From: CBDIBC01 sp965276635
GTDB taxonomy: Bacteria; Actinomycetota; Acidimicrobiia; Acidimicrobiales; Palsa-688
Direction of reading: 5' to 3'
DNA length: 64,000 bases
Assembly (NCBI GenBank): GCA_965276635.1
Contig: CBDIBC010000005.1
Span: forward strand, 1,054,001-1,118,000
This document shows, in pieces, positions 54,827 to 63,130 of the stretch. Numbering within the stretch: the first letter of the stretch is position 1; the number at the start of each line of letters is the position of its first letter. The notes under the pieces are model-generated. The model was not told where the DNA came from. It did not search any database and was given only the letters and a program-made list of their open reading frames with translations. A program made the position numbers and the translations under genes.

Positions 54827-55629
54827 GCGAACCGGACGCGGCCGGGGCCGACCACCGCGAGCTGGACCTCGGTTGGGTGGCGGCGGTCAGCGACGTCGGG
54901 CACCGCCATCATCGCAACGAGGACGCGTTCGCGTTGGCCACCGAGGGATCCCGGGCCGCGCTGGTGGTCTGTGACGGCGTGTCCTCGTCCGCCAACCCCG
55001 ACCAGGCAGCGGCGGCCGCAGCGACCGCGGCCATCGAGACGCTGACGCCGGCACTCGACGAGGCCACCGACCTGGCCACCGTCGAACAGCTGCTGCGCCA
55101 GGCGATCGAGGCCGCCCGCGTGGCGGTCGAGGACGTCCCGGATTCGGAACCCGGCGGCTACCCGGCGGCACCGTCCACCACCATCGTCGCCGCGGTGGTG
55201 GCCCCCGACCGGGTCGTGGTGGCCAGCATCGGCGACAGCCGGGCCTACCTGTTGATCCCCTCCGCCGGCGCCGGCCGGCGCCTCACCGTGGACGACTCGC
55301 TGGCCGAGCAGGCCATCGCCCAGGGCGTCCCCGCCGAGACCGCCTATGCCTCGCCGCAGGCGCATGTCATCACCGGCTGGCTTGGGGGCGACGGCGAGGG
55401 CGACGACGCCGACGTCACCTCGCTGGCCGTCGACGGTGCCAGCGTGCTCGTGGTCTGCAGCGACGGCCTGTGGAACTACTTCGAACCCGCCGAGGAGCTG
55501 GCGGCCATGGTTCGCGGCGCCGGAAACGCTCCCATAGACCTGGCCCGCCACTTCGTGGACGCGGCACTGGGCGCAGGCGGCTCGGACAACGTCACGGTGG
55601 CGGTGGCCACCGTCGGGCGCCAGCCGTAG
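54823..55629 (+). CDS. PP2C-family serine/threonine phosphatase
   Basis: The 268-residue protein keeps the metal-binding signatures of PP2C: VSDVGHRHHRNEDAFAL, VVCDGVSSSANPDQAA, ASIGDSRAYLL, VVCSDGLWNYF and GGSDNVTVAV. It should remove phosphate from Ser/Thr in the cytoplasm. The start GTG 54823 overlaps the gamma-lyase gene. Being the last gene of a cysteine-synthesis operon is unusual and suggests control of the pathway or of a kinase elsewhere. No kinase gene is in the window. It ends 11 bases before serA, which converges on it. Confidence 0.88.
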   Translation: MSEPDAAGADHRELDLGWVAAVSDVGHRHHRNEDAFALATEGSRAALVVCDGVSSSANPDQAAAAAATAAIETLTPALDEATDLATVEQLLRQAIEAARVAVEDVPDSEPGGYPAAPSTTIVAAVVAPDRVVVASIGDSRAYLLIPSAGAGRRLTVDDSLAEQAIAQGVPAETAYASPQAHVITGWLGGDGEGDDADVTSLAVDGASVLVVCSDGLWNYFEPAEELAAMVRGAGNAPIDLARHFVDAALGAGGSDNVTVAVATVGRQP

Positions 55630-55640
55630 GGGGCTCGGCC

Positions 55641-56864
55641 CTACAGGACCCGCAGGCGAATGGTCTCGTCCATGTGCTGGAGGCGGGCCAGCATCTCGTC
55701 GGTGTAGTCGCTGGCGATGTCGGTGATGACGTAGCCCACGTCACCGCGCGTGCCGAGGGCCTGGCCTTCGATGTTGATGCGGTACTCGGCGAAGATGCCA
55801 TTGATCCCGGCCAGGACGCCCGGGGTGTTCCGGTGGATGTGGACCAGGGCGTGGCCACCCGCGTAGGAGGGCAGCTCCAGGCTCGGCAGGTTGACGCTCA
55901 GTGCCGTGCTGCCCGAGCGGACATACTCGACCAGCTTCCCGGCCACGAACTGGCCGATGTCGACCTGCGCCTCTTCGGTGCTGCCGCCGATGTGCGGCGT
56001 CAGGATGACGTTCTCCAGGCCCTGCAGCTCGGAGACGAACGGCTCGTCGGGGCTCGCCGGCTCGTCGGGGAACACGTCCATGGCGGCACCGGCCAGATGG
56101 CCCGACTCGATGTGACGGCGCAGGGCCCGGTGGTCTACGACGAAACCCCGGGACAGGTTCAAGAAGATGGCCCCCGGTCGCATCCGGGCGAACTCGGCCT
56201 CGCCGTACATGTTCCGGTTGTCCGGCCGCCCGTCGACGTGCAGGGTCACGATGTCCACCTCGGCCAGCAGCGCGTCCAGGCTGGCCATGCGCCGGGCATT
56301 GCCGAGCGCCAGGCGGTCGGCGGTGTCGTAGAAGCACACCGACATGCCCAGGCTCTCGGCCAGCACCGACAGCTGGCTGCCGATGTTGCCGTAGCCCACG
56401 ATGCCGAGCCGCCGGCCGCGGACCTCGTGGCTGCCCGACGCCGACTTGTCCCACCGCCCGGCATGCATCCCCCGGTCCTTGCCGGTCAGCCCGCGGGTCA
56501 GGGCCACGATCTCGGCCAGGGCCAGCTCCACCACACTGCGCGTGTTCGAGAACGGCGCGTTGAACACGGCCACGCCCCGCCGGCCGGCGGCGGCCAGGTC
56601 GACCTGGTTGGTCCCGATGCAGAAGGCACCCACCGCCAGCAGCCGGCGGGACTTCTCCAGGACGGTCTCGGTCACCTGCGTCCCCGAGCGGATCCCGAGC
56701 ACGTCGACGTGGCCGAGCCGGTCAGCGAGCGCTGCCTCGTCCAGCGCCCCATCGACGCGCTCGACCTCGAACCCGGCGTCCGACAGCCGATCGGCCGCCC
56801 CCACATGGATGTTCTCGGCGAGTAGGGCCCGCAACCGGCGGGGGGCGTTGGTGACCGTCTCCAC
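55641..56864 (-). CDS. serA: D-3-phosphoglycerate dehydrogenase
   Basis: The 407-residue enzyme has the NAD-binding VGYGNIGSQLSVLAESLGMS, catalytic Arg/Glu/His in NLSRGFVVDHRAL and ILTPHIGGSTEEAQ, and a C-terminal ACT domain (HRNTPGVLAGINGIFAEYRI). The length and lack of an intervening domain match the short E. coli type, with serine feedback through ACT. It provides serine for the beta-synthase encoded by the neighbouring operon, which fits the clustering. ATG 56864 starts immediately with METVTNAPRRLRALLAENIH. Confidence 0.92.
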   Translation of the reverse strand: METVTNAPRRLRALLAENIHVGAADRLSDAGFEVERVDGALDEAALADRLGHVDVLGIRSGTQVTETVLEKSRRLLAVGAFCIGTNQVDLAAAGRRGVAVFNAPFSNTRSVVELALAEIVALTRGLTGKDRGMHAGRWDKSASGSHEVRGRRLGIVGYGNIGSQLSVLAESLGMSVCFYDTADRLALGNARRMASLDALLAEVDIVTLHVDGRPDNRNMYGEAEFARMRPGAIFLNLSRGFVVDHRALRRHIESGHLAGAAMDVFPDEPASPDEPFVSELQGLENVILTPHIGGSTEEAQVDIGQFVAGKLVEYVRSGSTALSVNLPSLELPSYAGGHALVHIHRNTPGVLAGINGIFAEYRINIEGQALGTRGDVGYVITDIASDYTDEMLARLQHMDETIRLRVL

Positions 56865-56997
56865 CCCTACACCCTAAGGGACTCCGGCGCCGCTGCCAGC
56901 CTGCGGTCGTGGCGGCCGGCGTCGGGCCAGGCGACGGGGCCGAGCTCGTGCTCGTCGTGGGCGGCTCTTGGGCGCAGCAGTCCCTTTCGAATTCGCA

Positions 56998-57045
56998 TTC
57001 TGGGGTCGCGAAGCTATCACCAGCGCCAGTTTCATGACCCCAGAA
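56998..57045. repeat. Palindromic repeat, copy 1
   Basis: Arms TTCTGGGGTC (56998-57007) and GACCCCAGAA (57036-57045) are perfect; the inner parts (for example GCGAAGCTATC against its partner) still pair with transitions. The same outer sequence and a related inner sequence occur at 63043-63092. It lies in the 292-base gap before serA that otherwise shows no gene. Confidence 0.75.
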
Positions 57046-57156
57046 GCGAACGAGTCGGGGCGCCGGGCGGCCCGGCTACGGATTCGGCCGCACCGGCCGA
57101 CGCGGCAGGCGGCCAACCGGACCGGCCTGGGCAAGGACAGTCGCCACCGCCCGCCG

Positions 57157-57885
57157 TCAGTACGCGACGACGACCATCACGTGACACGCCGGCCCGGCGC
57201 CGACGGCCACGGCGGCCTGGCGCCCGCTCGGCGTGGCAAAGGCGAAGACGGCCGACGGCACGCCCATATAGACCACGCGGGCCTCGGCCAGCGGTGCCGT
57301 GGTCGCCAGCACACCGGCGCTCGCGGCGGCGGGGGCTGCGCACCCGGCACCCGGGCCGGCGAACCCGGCAACGGGTCCGGCGGGTCCGGTCGAAAGCGCT
57401 TGGCCCCTGAGCGCCGCCACCAGCGCGTCCGGGCCGGCCACAGGCCCCAGGTCGACGACGCCGGTGGCGGCCCGGGAGGCCGCGCCGCCGGCCTGGCTCG
57501 GTGCCGTCAGCTCCCCGCTGCTCGCCTTGCTCGAGCTCGACGACCCACCCCGGAGGGCGACGACCAGGCCGCCGCCGATCAGCACGATCGCCGCCACCGC
57601 CGCCACTGCTGGCAGCCACCGGGCCGTGATGTGCCGCCGCATCGGCCGCACGCCGTCGGGAACCGGGGCCCTCTCGTCCGACGGAGCCGAGTTCAGCGCC
57701 ACCCGGATGGCCCGGTCACGCTGGCCGGCAGGCGGCGCGGGGGCGGCCGTCACCGCCGCCGCCACCGCCTGGAAGGAGGACAGACGAGCCGAGCAGTCCG
57801 CGCACCCCTCCACGTGCGTCAGGTCGTCGGCCTCGGCCTCGCCGTCAACCAGCGCAGACAGCTGCTCGTCGTCGAGATGGCTCAT
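57157..57885 (-). CDS. Anti-sigma factor with zinc-binding N-terminus
   Basis: The 242-residue protein has a ZAS-type motif HVEGCADC (His-x3-Cys-x2-Cys, about residues 24-31), a short cytoplasmic domain, one membrane helix (LPAVAAVAAIVLIGGGLVV) and an extracytoplasmic Ala/Gly-rich part with two Cys (GAGCAAPA and ACHVMV). It is expected to hold the ECF sigma factor at the membrane until a signal arrives. It overlaps the sigma gene by 4 bases (ATGA). Such ZAS sites often sense thiol oxidation; that is inference. Confidence 0.82.
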   Translation of the reverse strand: MSHLDDEQLSALVDGEAEADDLTHVEGCADCSARLSSFQAVAAAVTAAPAPPAGQRDRAIRVALNSAPSDERAPVPDGVRPMRRHITARWLPAVAAVAAIVLIGGGLVVALRGGSSSSSKASSGELTAPSQAGGAASRAATGVVDLGPVAGPDALVAALRGQALSTGPAGPVAGFAGPGAGCAAPAAASAGVLATTAPLAEARVVYMGVPSAVFAFATPSGRQAAVAVGAGPACHVMVVVAY

Positions 57886-58391
57886 GACCGCCGCTCGACA
57901 GCAAGGAAGGGCACCAGCGCCGCCCGGCCCCTGGCGATGCGCGACCGGACGGTTCCGGCCGGGACATCCAACACCTCGGCGATCTCGGCGTAGTCGAGGC
58001 CGCAGAGATCCCTCAGCACCACGGCCGCCCGGAACTCCTCGGGAAGCCGGGCCAGCGCCCGGTCGACGTCGACACGGGCCGTCGCCCGCTCCGACCCGTC
58101 GGGGGCCACCGCGAGCGGCTCCTCGTCGCCGGCGGCCACCGGCCGGCGGCGACGACGACGCAGCTCGTCGAGCGAGGCGTTCACGGCCACACGGTACGAC
58201 CAGGTCGAGAAGCGACTGCGCCCGTCGAAGCGCCGTAAGCCGCGAACCACGGCGATCAGGGCCTCCTGGGTGGCGTCGGCCGCGTCGGCGTCGTTGCCGG
58301 TGAGTCGCCGGCAGACCGCATAGATCCGGTCGTGGTGGCGGCGCAGCAGGTCGTCGGTGGCCTGCCGGTCACCCGCCCGGGCCCTGGCCAC
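57882..58391 (-). CDS. ECF-type RNA polymerase sigma factor
   Basis: The 169-residue protein has sigma region 2 (RRHHDRIYAVCRRLTGND, then ADATQEALIAVVRGLRRFDG and RFSTWSYRVAVNASLDELRR) and region 4 (LPEEFRAAVVLRDLCGLDYA, then EIAEVLDVPAGTVRSRIARG). The best start is GTG 58391, six bases after AAGGTG; no ATG fits further up, though the frame is open. It directs transcription of a stress or envelope regulon and is held by the overlapping anti-sigma factor. The divergent DUF929 gene may be a target. Confidence 0.85.
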   Translation of the reverse strand: MARARAGDRQATDDLLRRHHDRIYAVCRRLTGNDADAADATQEALIAVVRGLRRFDGRSRFSTWSYRVAVNASLDELRRRRRRPVAAGDEEPLAVAPDGSERATARVDVDRALARLPEEFRAAVVLRDLCGLDYAEIAEVLDVPAGTVRSRIARGRAALVPFLAVERRS

Positions 58392-58554
58392 GAGCGCACC
58401 TTCATCCGGGACGGTGCCGATGCGCCGAGCGTACCGGTCGCCGCGCCACGACGGACGAACCGCTGATCGTTGCCATACCTGATTCGACGTCCCCGGTGCC
58501 GACGTGGTTCCGCCCGCCCACCCTACCCACCACTTGCCGTCTAACCTGCAGCCC

Positions 58555-59439
58555 GTGCCCAGCGAAGTGCCCCCCCGTCGCGGCGGCAAGAGTCCCTCGA
58601 ACCGCCCGCGCCCGGCGAGCAACCGCAAGGGCAAGCAAGCGGCCTTCGCCGCCCGGAAGCGCCAGCAGCGCATGATCGCCCTGGGCGCCATCGTGGTCGT
58701 GGTCGCCGTGGTCGCCGTGCTCATCGGCATCAAGGTCGGTGGCGGTGGGAGCAGCGCCAAAGGCGGTGGGCGCACCCTCGCCTCGGTCACTGTGGTGAAC
58801 GAGGTGACCGGCCTCAGCCCCCAGACCATGGCGGGGGCTGCCGCCAACCTGAAGATCGGGGCCTACCCCAAGCCCACGGGCGGCGACCCGGTGCTGACCG
58901 CCGGCGGCAAACCCGAGGTCCTCTACATCGGCGCCGAGTTCTGCCCGTACTGCGCCGGCGAGCGGTGGGCCCTAGTCGCCGCCCTGTCGAAGTTCGGTAC
59001 CTTCTCCAACCTCGGCCATGTCACCTCCGAGGCCAACGACACGGTGGCCAGCGTGCCCACCTTCACCTTCTACGGCTCCACCTACTCGAGCCCGTACCTG
59101 ACCTTCACCCCGGTGGAGACCACCACCGTCAGCGGGGCCAAGCTGCAGACCCCGACCGCCGCCCAGCAGGCCCTGTTCACCAAGCACGACCCGACGACGG
59201 GCATTCCGTTCCTTGACCTCGGCGGCAAGTGGTACAGCCAGGGGGCGTCGTACGACGACAGCGCCCTGCAGCACCAGAAGTTCGAGACGGTCGGCACCCA
59301 GGTGGGCCAGCAGTCCACCCGCACCGCCGGTCTCATCGCCGCCACCGGCGGCGTGTTCACCTCGTACCTGTGCCAGCTGACCGGAGGGAAGTCGTTGGGC
59401 AATACCTGCGCCGCTTTCCCCAAGCTCATCTCCGGCTAG
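58555..59439 (+). CDS. DUF929 thioredoxin-like membrane protein
   Basis: The 294-residue protein has a basic N-terminal segment (PPRRGGKSPSNRPRPASNRK), one membrane helix (LGAIVVVVAVVAVLIGIKVG) and an extracytoplasmic domain with CPYC in GAEFCPYCAGERWALVAALS, the thioredoxin-like redox site of DUF929. Two more Cys near the end (YLCQLTG, NTCAAF) may be a second disulfide. It should be the thiol oxidase partner of VKOR, 10 bases downstream. GTG 58555 has no ribosome site but follows TAACCT, so it is perhaps leaderless. Confidence 0.82.
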   Translation: MPSEVPPRRGGKSPSNRPRPASNRKGKQAAFAARKRQQRMIALGAIVVVVAVVAVLIGIKVGGGGSSAKGGGRTLASVTVVNEVTGLSPQTMAGAAANLKIGAYPKPTGGDPVLTAGGKPEVLYIGAEFCPYCAGERWALVAALSKFGTFSNLGHVTSEANDTVASVPTFTFYGSTYSSPYLTFTPVETTTVSGAKLQTPTAAQQALFTKHDPTTGIPFLDLGGKWYSQGASYDDSALQHQKFETVGTQVGQQSTRTAGLIAATGGVFTSYLCQLTGGKSLGNTCAAFPKLISG

Positions 59440-59449
59440 GCCCCTCGTC

Positions 59450-59959
59450 ATGGCCATCCCGACCCGCAGCCGCCGCGACGCCGAGGCCGACGTCGCGCTG
59501 ATCCCGGCGCGCTGGCCCGGGTGGGTGGGCACCGTGCTCAGCGTGGTCGGGCTGGCCGTCTCCGCCTACCTGACCTACGCCCACTACACCACGGCGGCCA
59601 ACCTGTCGTGTCCCGAGTCCAGCATCATCAACTGCGCCAAGGTCACCACCAGCCAGTACTCGCACATCTTCGGCCTCCCCGTCGCCGTGCTGGGCCTGGC
59701 GTTCTTCGCGGCCATGGTGCCCCTCCAGCTGCCCGTGACGTGGCGGATGGCGTGGTTCCCGTTGCGAGCCGTCCGGCTCCTCTCCACCGTGGTGGGCGTG
59801 GGCATGATCGTCTGGCTGCTCTACGCCGAGCTCTTCCGCCTCGACGCCATCTGCCTGTACTGCACCGCGGTGCACGTCCTGACGGTGCTGTTGTTTGTGG
59901 CCACCGCCCTGGGCACGGTGGCCACTGCGCCGCTGCAGGCCGAGGCCGAGGCCGAATAG
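59450..59959 (+). CDS. Vitamin K epoxide reductase family protein (VKOR)
   Basis: The 169-residue membrane protein has four spans, with the loop cysteines LSCPESSIINCAK and the active-site CLYCT (Cys-x2-Cys) in the last span region (LDAICLYCTAVHVLTVLLFV). Bacterial VKOR recharges a thioredoxin-like protein by passing electrons to menaquinone, as DsbB does. The DUF929 gene immediately upstream encodes that partner. Both together should make disulfides in secreted proteins, such as the Cys-containing ones in this window. Confidence 0.9.
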   Translation: MAIPTRSRRDAEADVALIPARWPGWVGTVLSVVGLAVSAYLTYAHYTTAANLSCPESSIINCAKVTTSQYSHIFGLPVAVLGLAFFAAMVPLQLPVTWRMAWFPLRAVRLLSTVVGVGMIVWLLYAELFRLDAICLYCTAVHVLTVLLFVATALGTVATAPLQAEAEAE

Positions 59960-60235
59960 CCAGTCACCCGCCGGCCTATCGGGCCCGACCGCATCGGCGT
60001 GCGTCGCGTCGGCAAGTGTCGGGGCGGCGGGGGGCATGCGGCGGGGGACGTGGAGCGTGCGAGGTTCGGTGCGCTTTTGACCAGACGTCGGTGAGGTCGG
60101 GCGCAGTTTGCGTCCCCTGTCCGCACGCACCCGACCCCCACGCACCCGACCCCCACGCACCCGGCACCCGAGCCTCGAACCCCAGCGACCGACCCCCGGG
60201 CACCTCAAGCCCGGCCCCGCGAACGGCCCGCTCGG
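59960..60235. other. Spacer with a small 15-bp tandem repeat
   Basis: These 276 bases between convergent vkor and argJ have no gene I can support. CGCACCCGACCCCCA is repeated head-to-tail at 60126-60140, 60141-60155 and partly at 60156-60170. The 15-bp unit keeps a frame, giving DPHAP repeats on the plus strand, but nothing suggests it is translated. Confidence 0.6.
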
Positions 60236-61471
60236 CTAGGTCGTGTAGTCGGCGTTGATGCGCACGTAACCGTCGGACAGGTCGCAGCCGTAGACGGTGG
60301 CCTCGGCCGGGCCGGTGCCCAGGCTGACGTCGATGTCGACGTGATCGGCGGCCATGATGCGCTGCAGCTCGGCCAGGCCTTCGGTCCCGACCGGCGCCGG
60401 GTACGCCTCCATGTCGGCGAAGCGGATGACCACCCGATCGGGGTCGATGTCGGTGTCGTCGGAGCACTTGCCGACGGCCATGACCACCCGACCCCAGTTC
60501 GGGTCGGCGCCGTGGACGGCCGTCTTCACCAGTGGCGAGTTCACGACGGCCTTGGCCACCCGCCGGGCCTGGGCCTGGTCGCGCGCGTCGCGGGCGGTGA
60601 CGGTGAGCAGCTTGGTCGCGCCCTCGCCGTCGCGAGCCAGCTGCAGTGTGAGGTCCAGGCAGACCTCCCGGAGGGCGGCCGCCAAGAGGCCTTCATCCAC
60701 CGGTCCGGCGGCCCCGCTGGCCAACACCACTGCCGTGTCCGAGGTGGAGGTGTCGGTGTCGATGCTGAGGCAGTTGAAGGTCGACCCCACCGCTCGACGC
60801 CACAGGGCGTCGAGGGTGGCGGCGTCGACGGCGGCGTCGGTGCAGACGAACGCCAACATGGTGGCCATGTCCGGCTCGATCATGCCCACCCCCTTGGCCA
60901 CACCGACCACCCGGGCCGGCCCGGCCGTGTGGGTGGCGACCTTGGCGACGGTGTCGGTGGTCATCATGGCCCGGGCCACGGCGGTGGGCCCGGCCTCCCA
61001 CGGCCCGGCGGCCAGCGGTGCCAACCCGGATCGCAGCGCGTCCATGGGGTAGCAGCGTCCGATCACCCCGGTGCTGGCCACCAGGACCTCGTCGTCGGGA
61101 ACGCCGATGGCCGCGCCCACCAGGCGGGTGAGCTCGCCGGCGTCGCGGTGCCCCTGGGCGCCGGTGGCGACGTTGGCGTTCTTGGCCACCACCACGACGG
61201 CTCGGGCCGTCCCCGCCCGCGGACGACTGATCTCGACGCTGGGCCCGGCGAACCGGCTGCGGGTGAACATCCCTGCGCTGGTGACCCCAGCCCGGGCCAC
61301 GATGACCGCCAGGTCGTCGCCCGCCTCCCGCAGGCCGGCCCGACCGGTCCACGCCGAGAAGCCAGCCGGCCAGGCGGCCCGGTCCTGCCCCAGCCGGTCC
61401 GGTCCCGGCCCCACTGACGCCGGGCCGCCGGGTCCCGGTCGGTCGCCGGTCGTCCGCCGTCCATCGTGCAT
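60236..61471 (-). CDS. argJ: Bifunctional glutamate N-acetyltransferase/N-acetylglutamate synthase
   Basis: The 411-residue protein has the ArgJ pattern: AGVTSAGMFTRSRFAGPSVE, NANVATGAQG, VASTGVIGRCYPMDAL and the self-cleavage site DGEGATKLLTV, where the Thr becomes the new N-terminus of the beta chain. It moves acetyl groups between ornithine and glutamate in arginine synthesis. No other arg gene is nearby. ATG 61471 (MHDGRR) gives a tail of about 35 residues not found in ArgJ, so a later start is possible. Confidence 0.9.
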   Translation of the reverse strand: MHDGRRTTGDRPGPGGPASVGPGPDRLGQDRAAWPAGFSAWTGRAGLREAGDDLAVIVARAGVTSAGMFTRSRFAGPSVEISRPRAGTARAVVVVAKNANVATGAQGHRDAGELTRLVGAAIGVPDDEVLVASTGVIGRCYPMDALRSGLAPLAAGPWEAGPTAVARAMMTTDTVAKVATHTAGPARVVGVAKGVGMIEPDMATMLAFVCTDAAVDAATLDALWRRAVGSTFNCLSIDTDTSTSDTAVVLASGAAGPVDEGLLAAALREVCLDLTLQLARDGEGATKLLTVTARDARDQAQARRVAKAVVNSPLVKTAVHGADPNWGRVVMAVGKCSDDTDIDPDRVVIRFADMEAYPAPVGTEGLAELQRIMAADHVDIDVSLGTGPAEATVYGCDLSDGYVRINADYTT

Positions 61472-61554
61472 CCGGCGAGTCTGCCAGGCGGCCACACCAG
61501 CCACCCGCCCGCTGGCGCCCCAGCTGGCCACCCGGCAGGAAGGGTGCTTCGGGC

Positions 61555-61755
61555 TCAGGCCAGCTGGTCGCTCTCCATCATCTCGAGGCAGCGGCGGATC
61601 TCCGACGCCCGGAAGCGGCGGTGGCCGCCGAGAGTCCGGATGGCGGTGATCTTGCCGGCCCGCGCCCACCGCGTCACGGTCTTCGGGTTCACCCGGAAGA
61701 GGGCGGCGACTTCGGCGGGTGTGAGAAGTGCGTCAGGTTGGGCCTGGTCAGCCAT
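61555..61755 (-). CDS. bldC: BldC-type MerR-like DNA-binding protein
   Basis: The 66-residue protein has the BldC winged helix: LLTPAEVAALFRVNPKTVTR, then WARAGKITAIRTLGGHRRFR. The match with the small developmental regulator BldC of Streptomyces and relatives is nearly complete in this part. ATG 61755 follows GGAAGGA; the longer frame to 61827 adds unrelated residues. It lies 83 bases before argJ on the same strand. Whether it has a developmental role in this organism is unknown. Confidence 0.88.
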   Translation of the reverse strand: MADQAQPDALLTPAEVAALFRVNPKTVTRWARAGKITAIRTLGGHRRFRASEIRRCLEMMESDQLA

Positions 61756-61923
61756 TTCAGTAGTTCCTTCCGACTGTCCGATTCGAGCTTTACCGTACGA
61801 GACGACCGCTATCGCTGTATATGGCATGCCCGTGCCATTTCGCGACCGACGTTGCTAGTCACATTGGGCTACTCGGACCGGACTATTCGGACTGCGGAGG
61901 GGCACCGGCCAGGCGCCGGTAGC

Positions 61924-63009
61924 GTGGCATCCGTGGAGCTCTTCGAGCGGCTGGGTGACGGCTACGAGCAGGTGGTCTGGTGCCACGACGCCACTACTGG
62001 GCTGCGCGCCATCGTGGCCATCCACTCCACGGCGCTCGGACCCGCCCTCGGCGGCACCCGTTACTACCCCTACGCCAGCGAGACTGACGCCCTGGTCGAC
62101 GTGCTGCGCCTGGCCCAGGGCATGACATACAAGTCGGCGCTGGCCGGCCTGGACCTGGGCGGTGGCAAGGCGGTCATCCTCGGGGACCCGGCGACCAAGA
62201 CGGAGGCGCTCCTGCGGGCGTACGGCCGGTTCGTCGACAGCCTGGGCGGCCGCTACCTGACGGCGGAGGACGTGGGCACCACCCAAGCTGACATGGACCT
62301 GATCTGGCGGGAGACCCGCAGCGTCACCGGCGTCTCACCGGCCCTGGGCGGGTCGGGCGATCCCTCCGACGCCACCGCCCAGGGGGTGGGGTGGGCGATA
62401 CAGGCGGTCGCCGAGCACCTCGGTCTGGGCGGCCTGCGGGTGGTGATCAGCGGGGTAGGCAAAGTGGGGTCGATCCTGGCTCGGCTCCTCGTGGCCGACG
62501 GCGCCAAGGTGACGGTGGCCGACACCGATGCGTCGGCTACCGAGGAGCTGGGCCGCCAGCTGGGTGTCGACGTGGTCGCACCCGGCGATGCCCACCGCAC
62601 CCCTTGCGACATCTTCTCCCCCTGCGCGCTCGGCGGCGTGCTGGACGAGCGGACCATCCCCGAGCTGGACTGCCAGGCGGTGGTGGGCTCGGCCAACAAC
62701 CAGCTGGCTGCACCGGGCGACGCCCTCGCTCTCGCCGGGCGGGGCATCGTCTACGCGCCGGACTTCGTCGTCAATGCCGGGGGCGTGATCAACATCGCCG
62801 ACGAGCTGGCCGGCTACCACCGTGAGCGGGCGCTGACCGCGGTGCGGCGCATCGGCGCCACCACGACCGAGGTGCTGCGCCGGGCCGCCGCCGACGGCAC
62901 CACCACGGTGGCGGCGGCCGAGACGGTGGCCGAGGCGCGCATCGCGGCCATCGGCGGCCTGGACCGCATCCGCACCTTCCCCGACCACGGCCGGCGCCAG
63001 CCCGGCTGA
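61924..63009 (+). CDS. Leucine/valine-type amino-acid dehydrogenase
   Basis: The 361-residue protein has the Leu/Phe/Glu dehydrogenase motifs: GPALGGTRYYPYASETDALV, MTYKSALAGLDLGGGKAVIL with the catalytic Lys residues, and the Rossmann fold VVISGVGKVGSILARLLV. The length fits leucine, valine or phenylalanine dehydrogenase rather than the longer glutamate enzyme. It makes 2-oxo acids from branched amino acids with NAD. GTG 61924 or 61933 may be the start; TAGCGT just before 61933 could be a -10 element for a leaderless mRNA. Confidence 0.85.
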   Translation: MASVELFERLGDGYEQVVWCHDATTGLRAIVAIHSTALGPALGGTRYYPYASETDALVDVLRLAQGMTYKSALAGLDLGGGKAVILGDPATKTEALLRAYGRFVDSLGGRYLTAEDVGTTQADMDLIWRETRSVTGVSPALGGSGDPSDATAQGVGWAIQAVAEHLGLGGLRVVISGVGKVGSILARLLVADGAKVTVADTDASATEELGRQLGVDVVAPGDAHRTPCDIFSPCALGGVLDERTIPELDCQAVVGSANNQLAAPGDALALAGRGIVYAPDFVVNAGGVINIADELAGYHRERALTAVRRIGATTTEVLRRAAADGTTTVAAAETVAEARIAAIGGLDRIRTFPDHGRRQPG

Positions 63010-63042
63010 CGCTCGTCCGGTCGCCTCCACCCAGTGGCGGCC

Positions 63043-63092
63043 ATTCTGGTGCCGAGAAACTAGCGCCAGCGCTAGTTTCTCGACCCCAGAAT
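63043..63092. repeat. Palindromic repeat, copy 2
   Basis: Arms of 24 bases (63043-63066 and 63069-63092) pair with two mismatches around a CA loop; the core is CGAGAAACTAGCGC with its complement. It sits in the gap between the convergent dehydrogenase and purM genes. Outer bases ATTCTGG and CCCCAGAAT are shared with copy 1 at 56998. It may act as a terminator here. Confidence 0.8.
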
Positions 63093-63130
63093 GCGCGCAC
63101 CGGTAGGCATGGCCCGCCCCCGGCCCGCGT

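Noticed and set aside
60126..60170. Possible CRISPR-like short repeats
   Set aside because: Fewer than three 15-bp units in direct contact without spacers; a simple tandem repeat.
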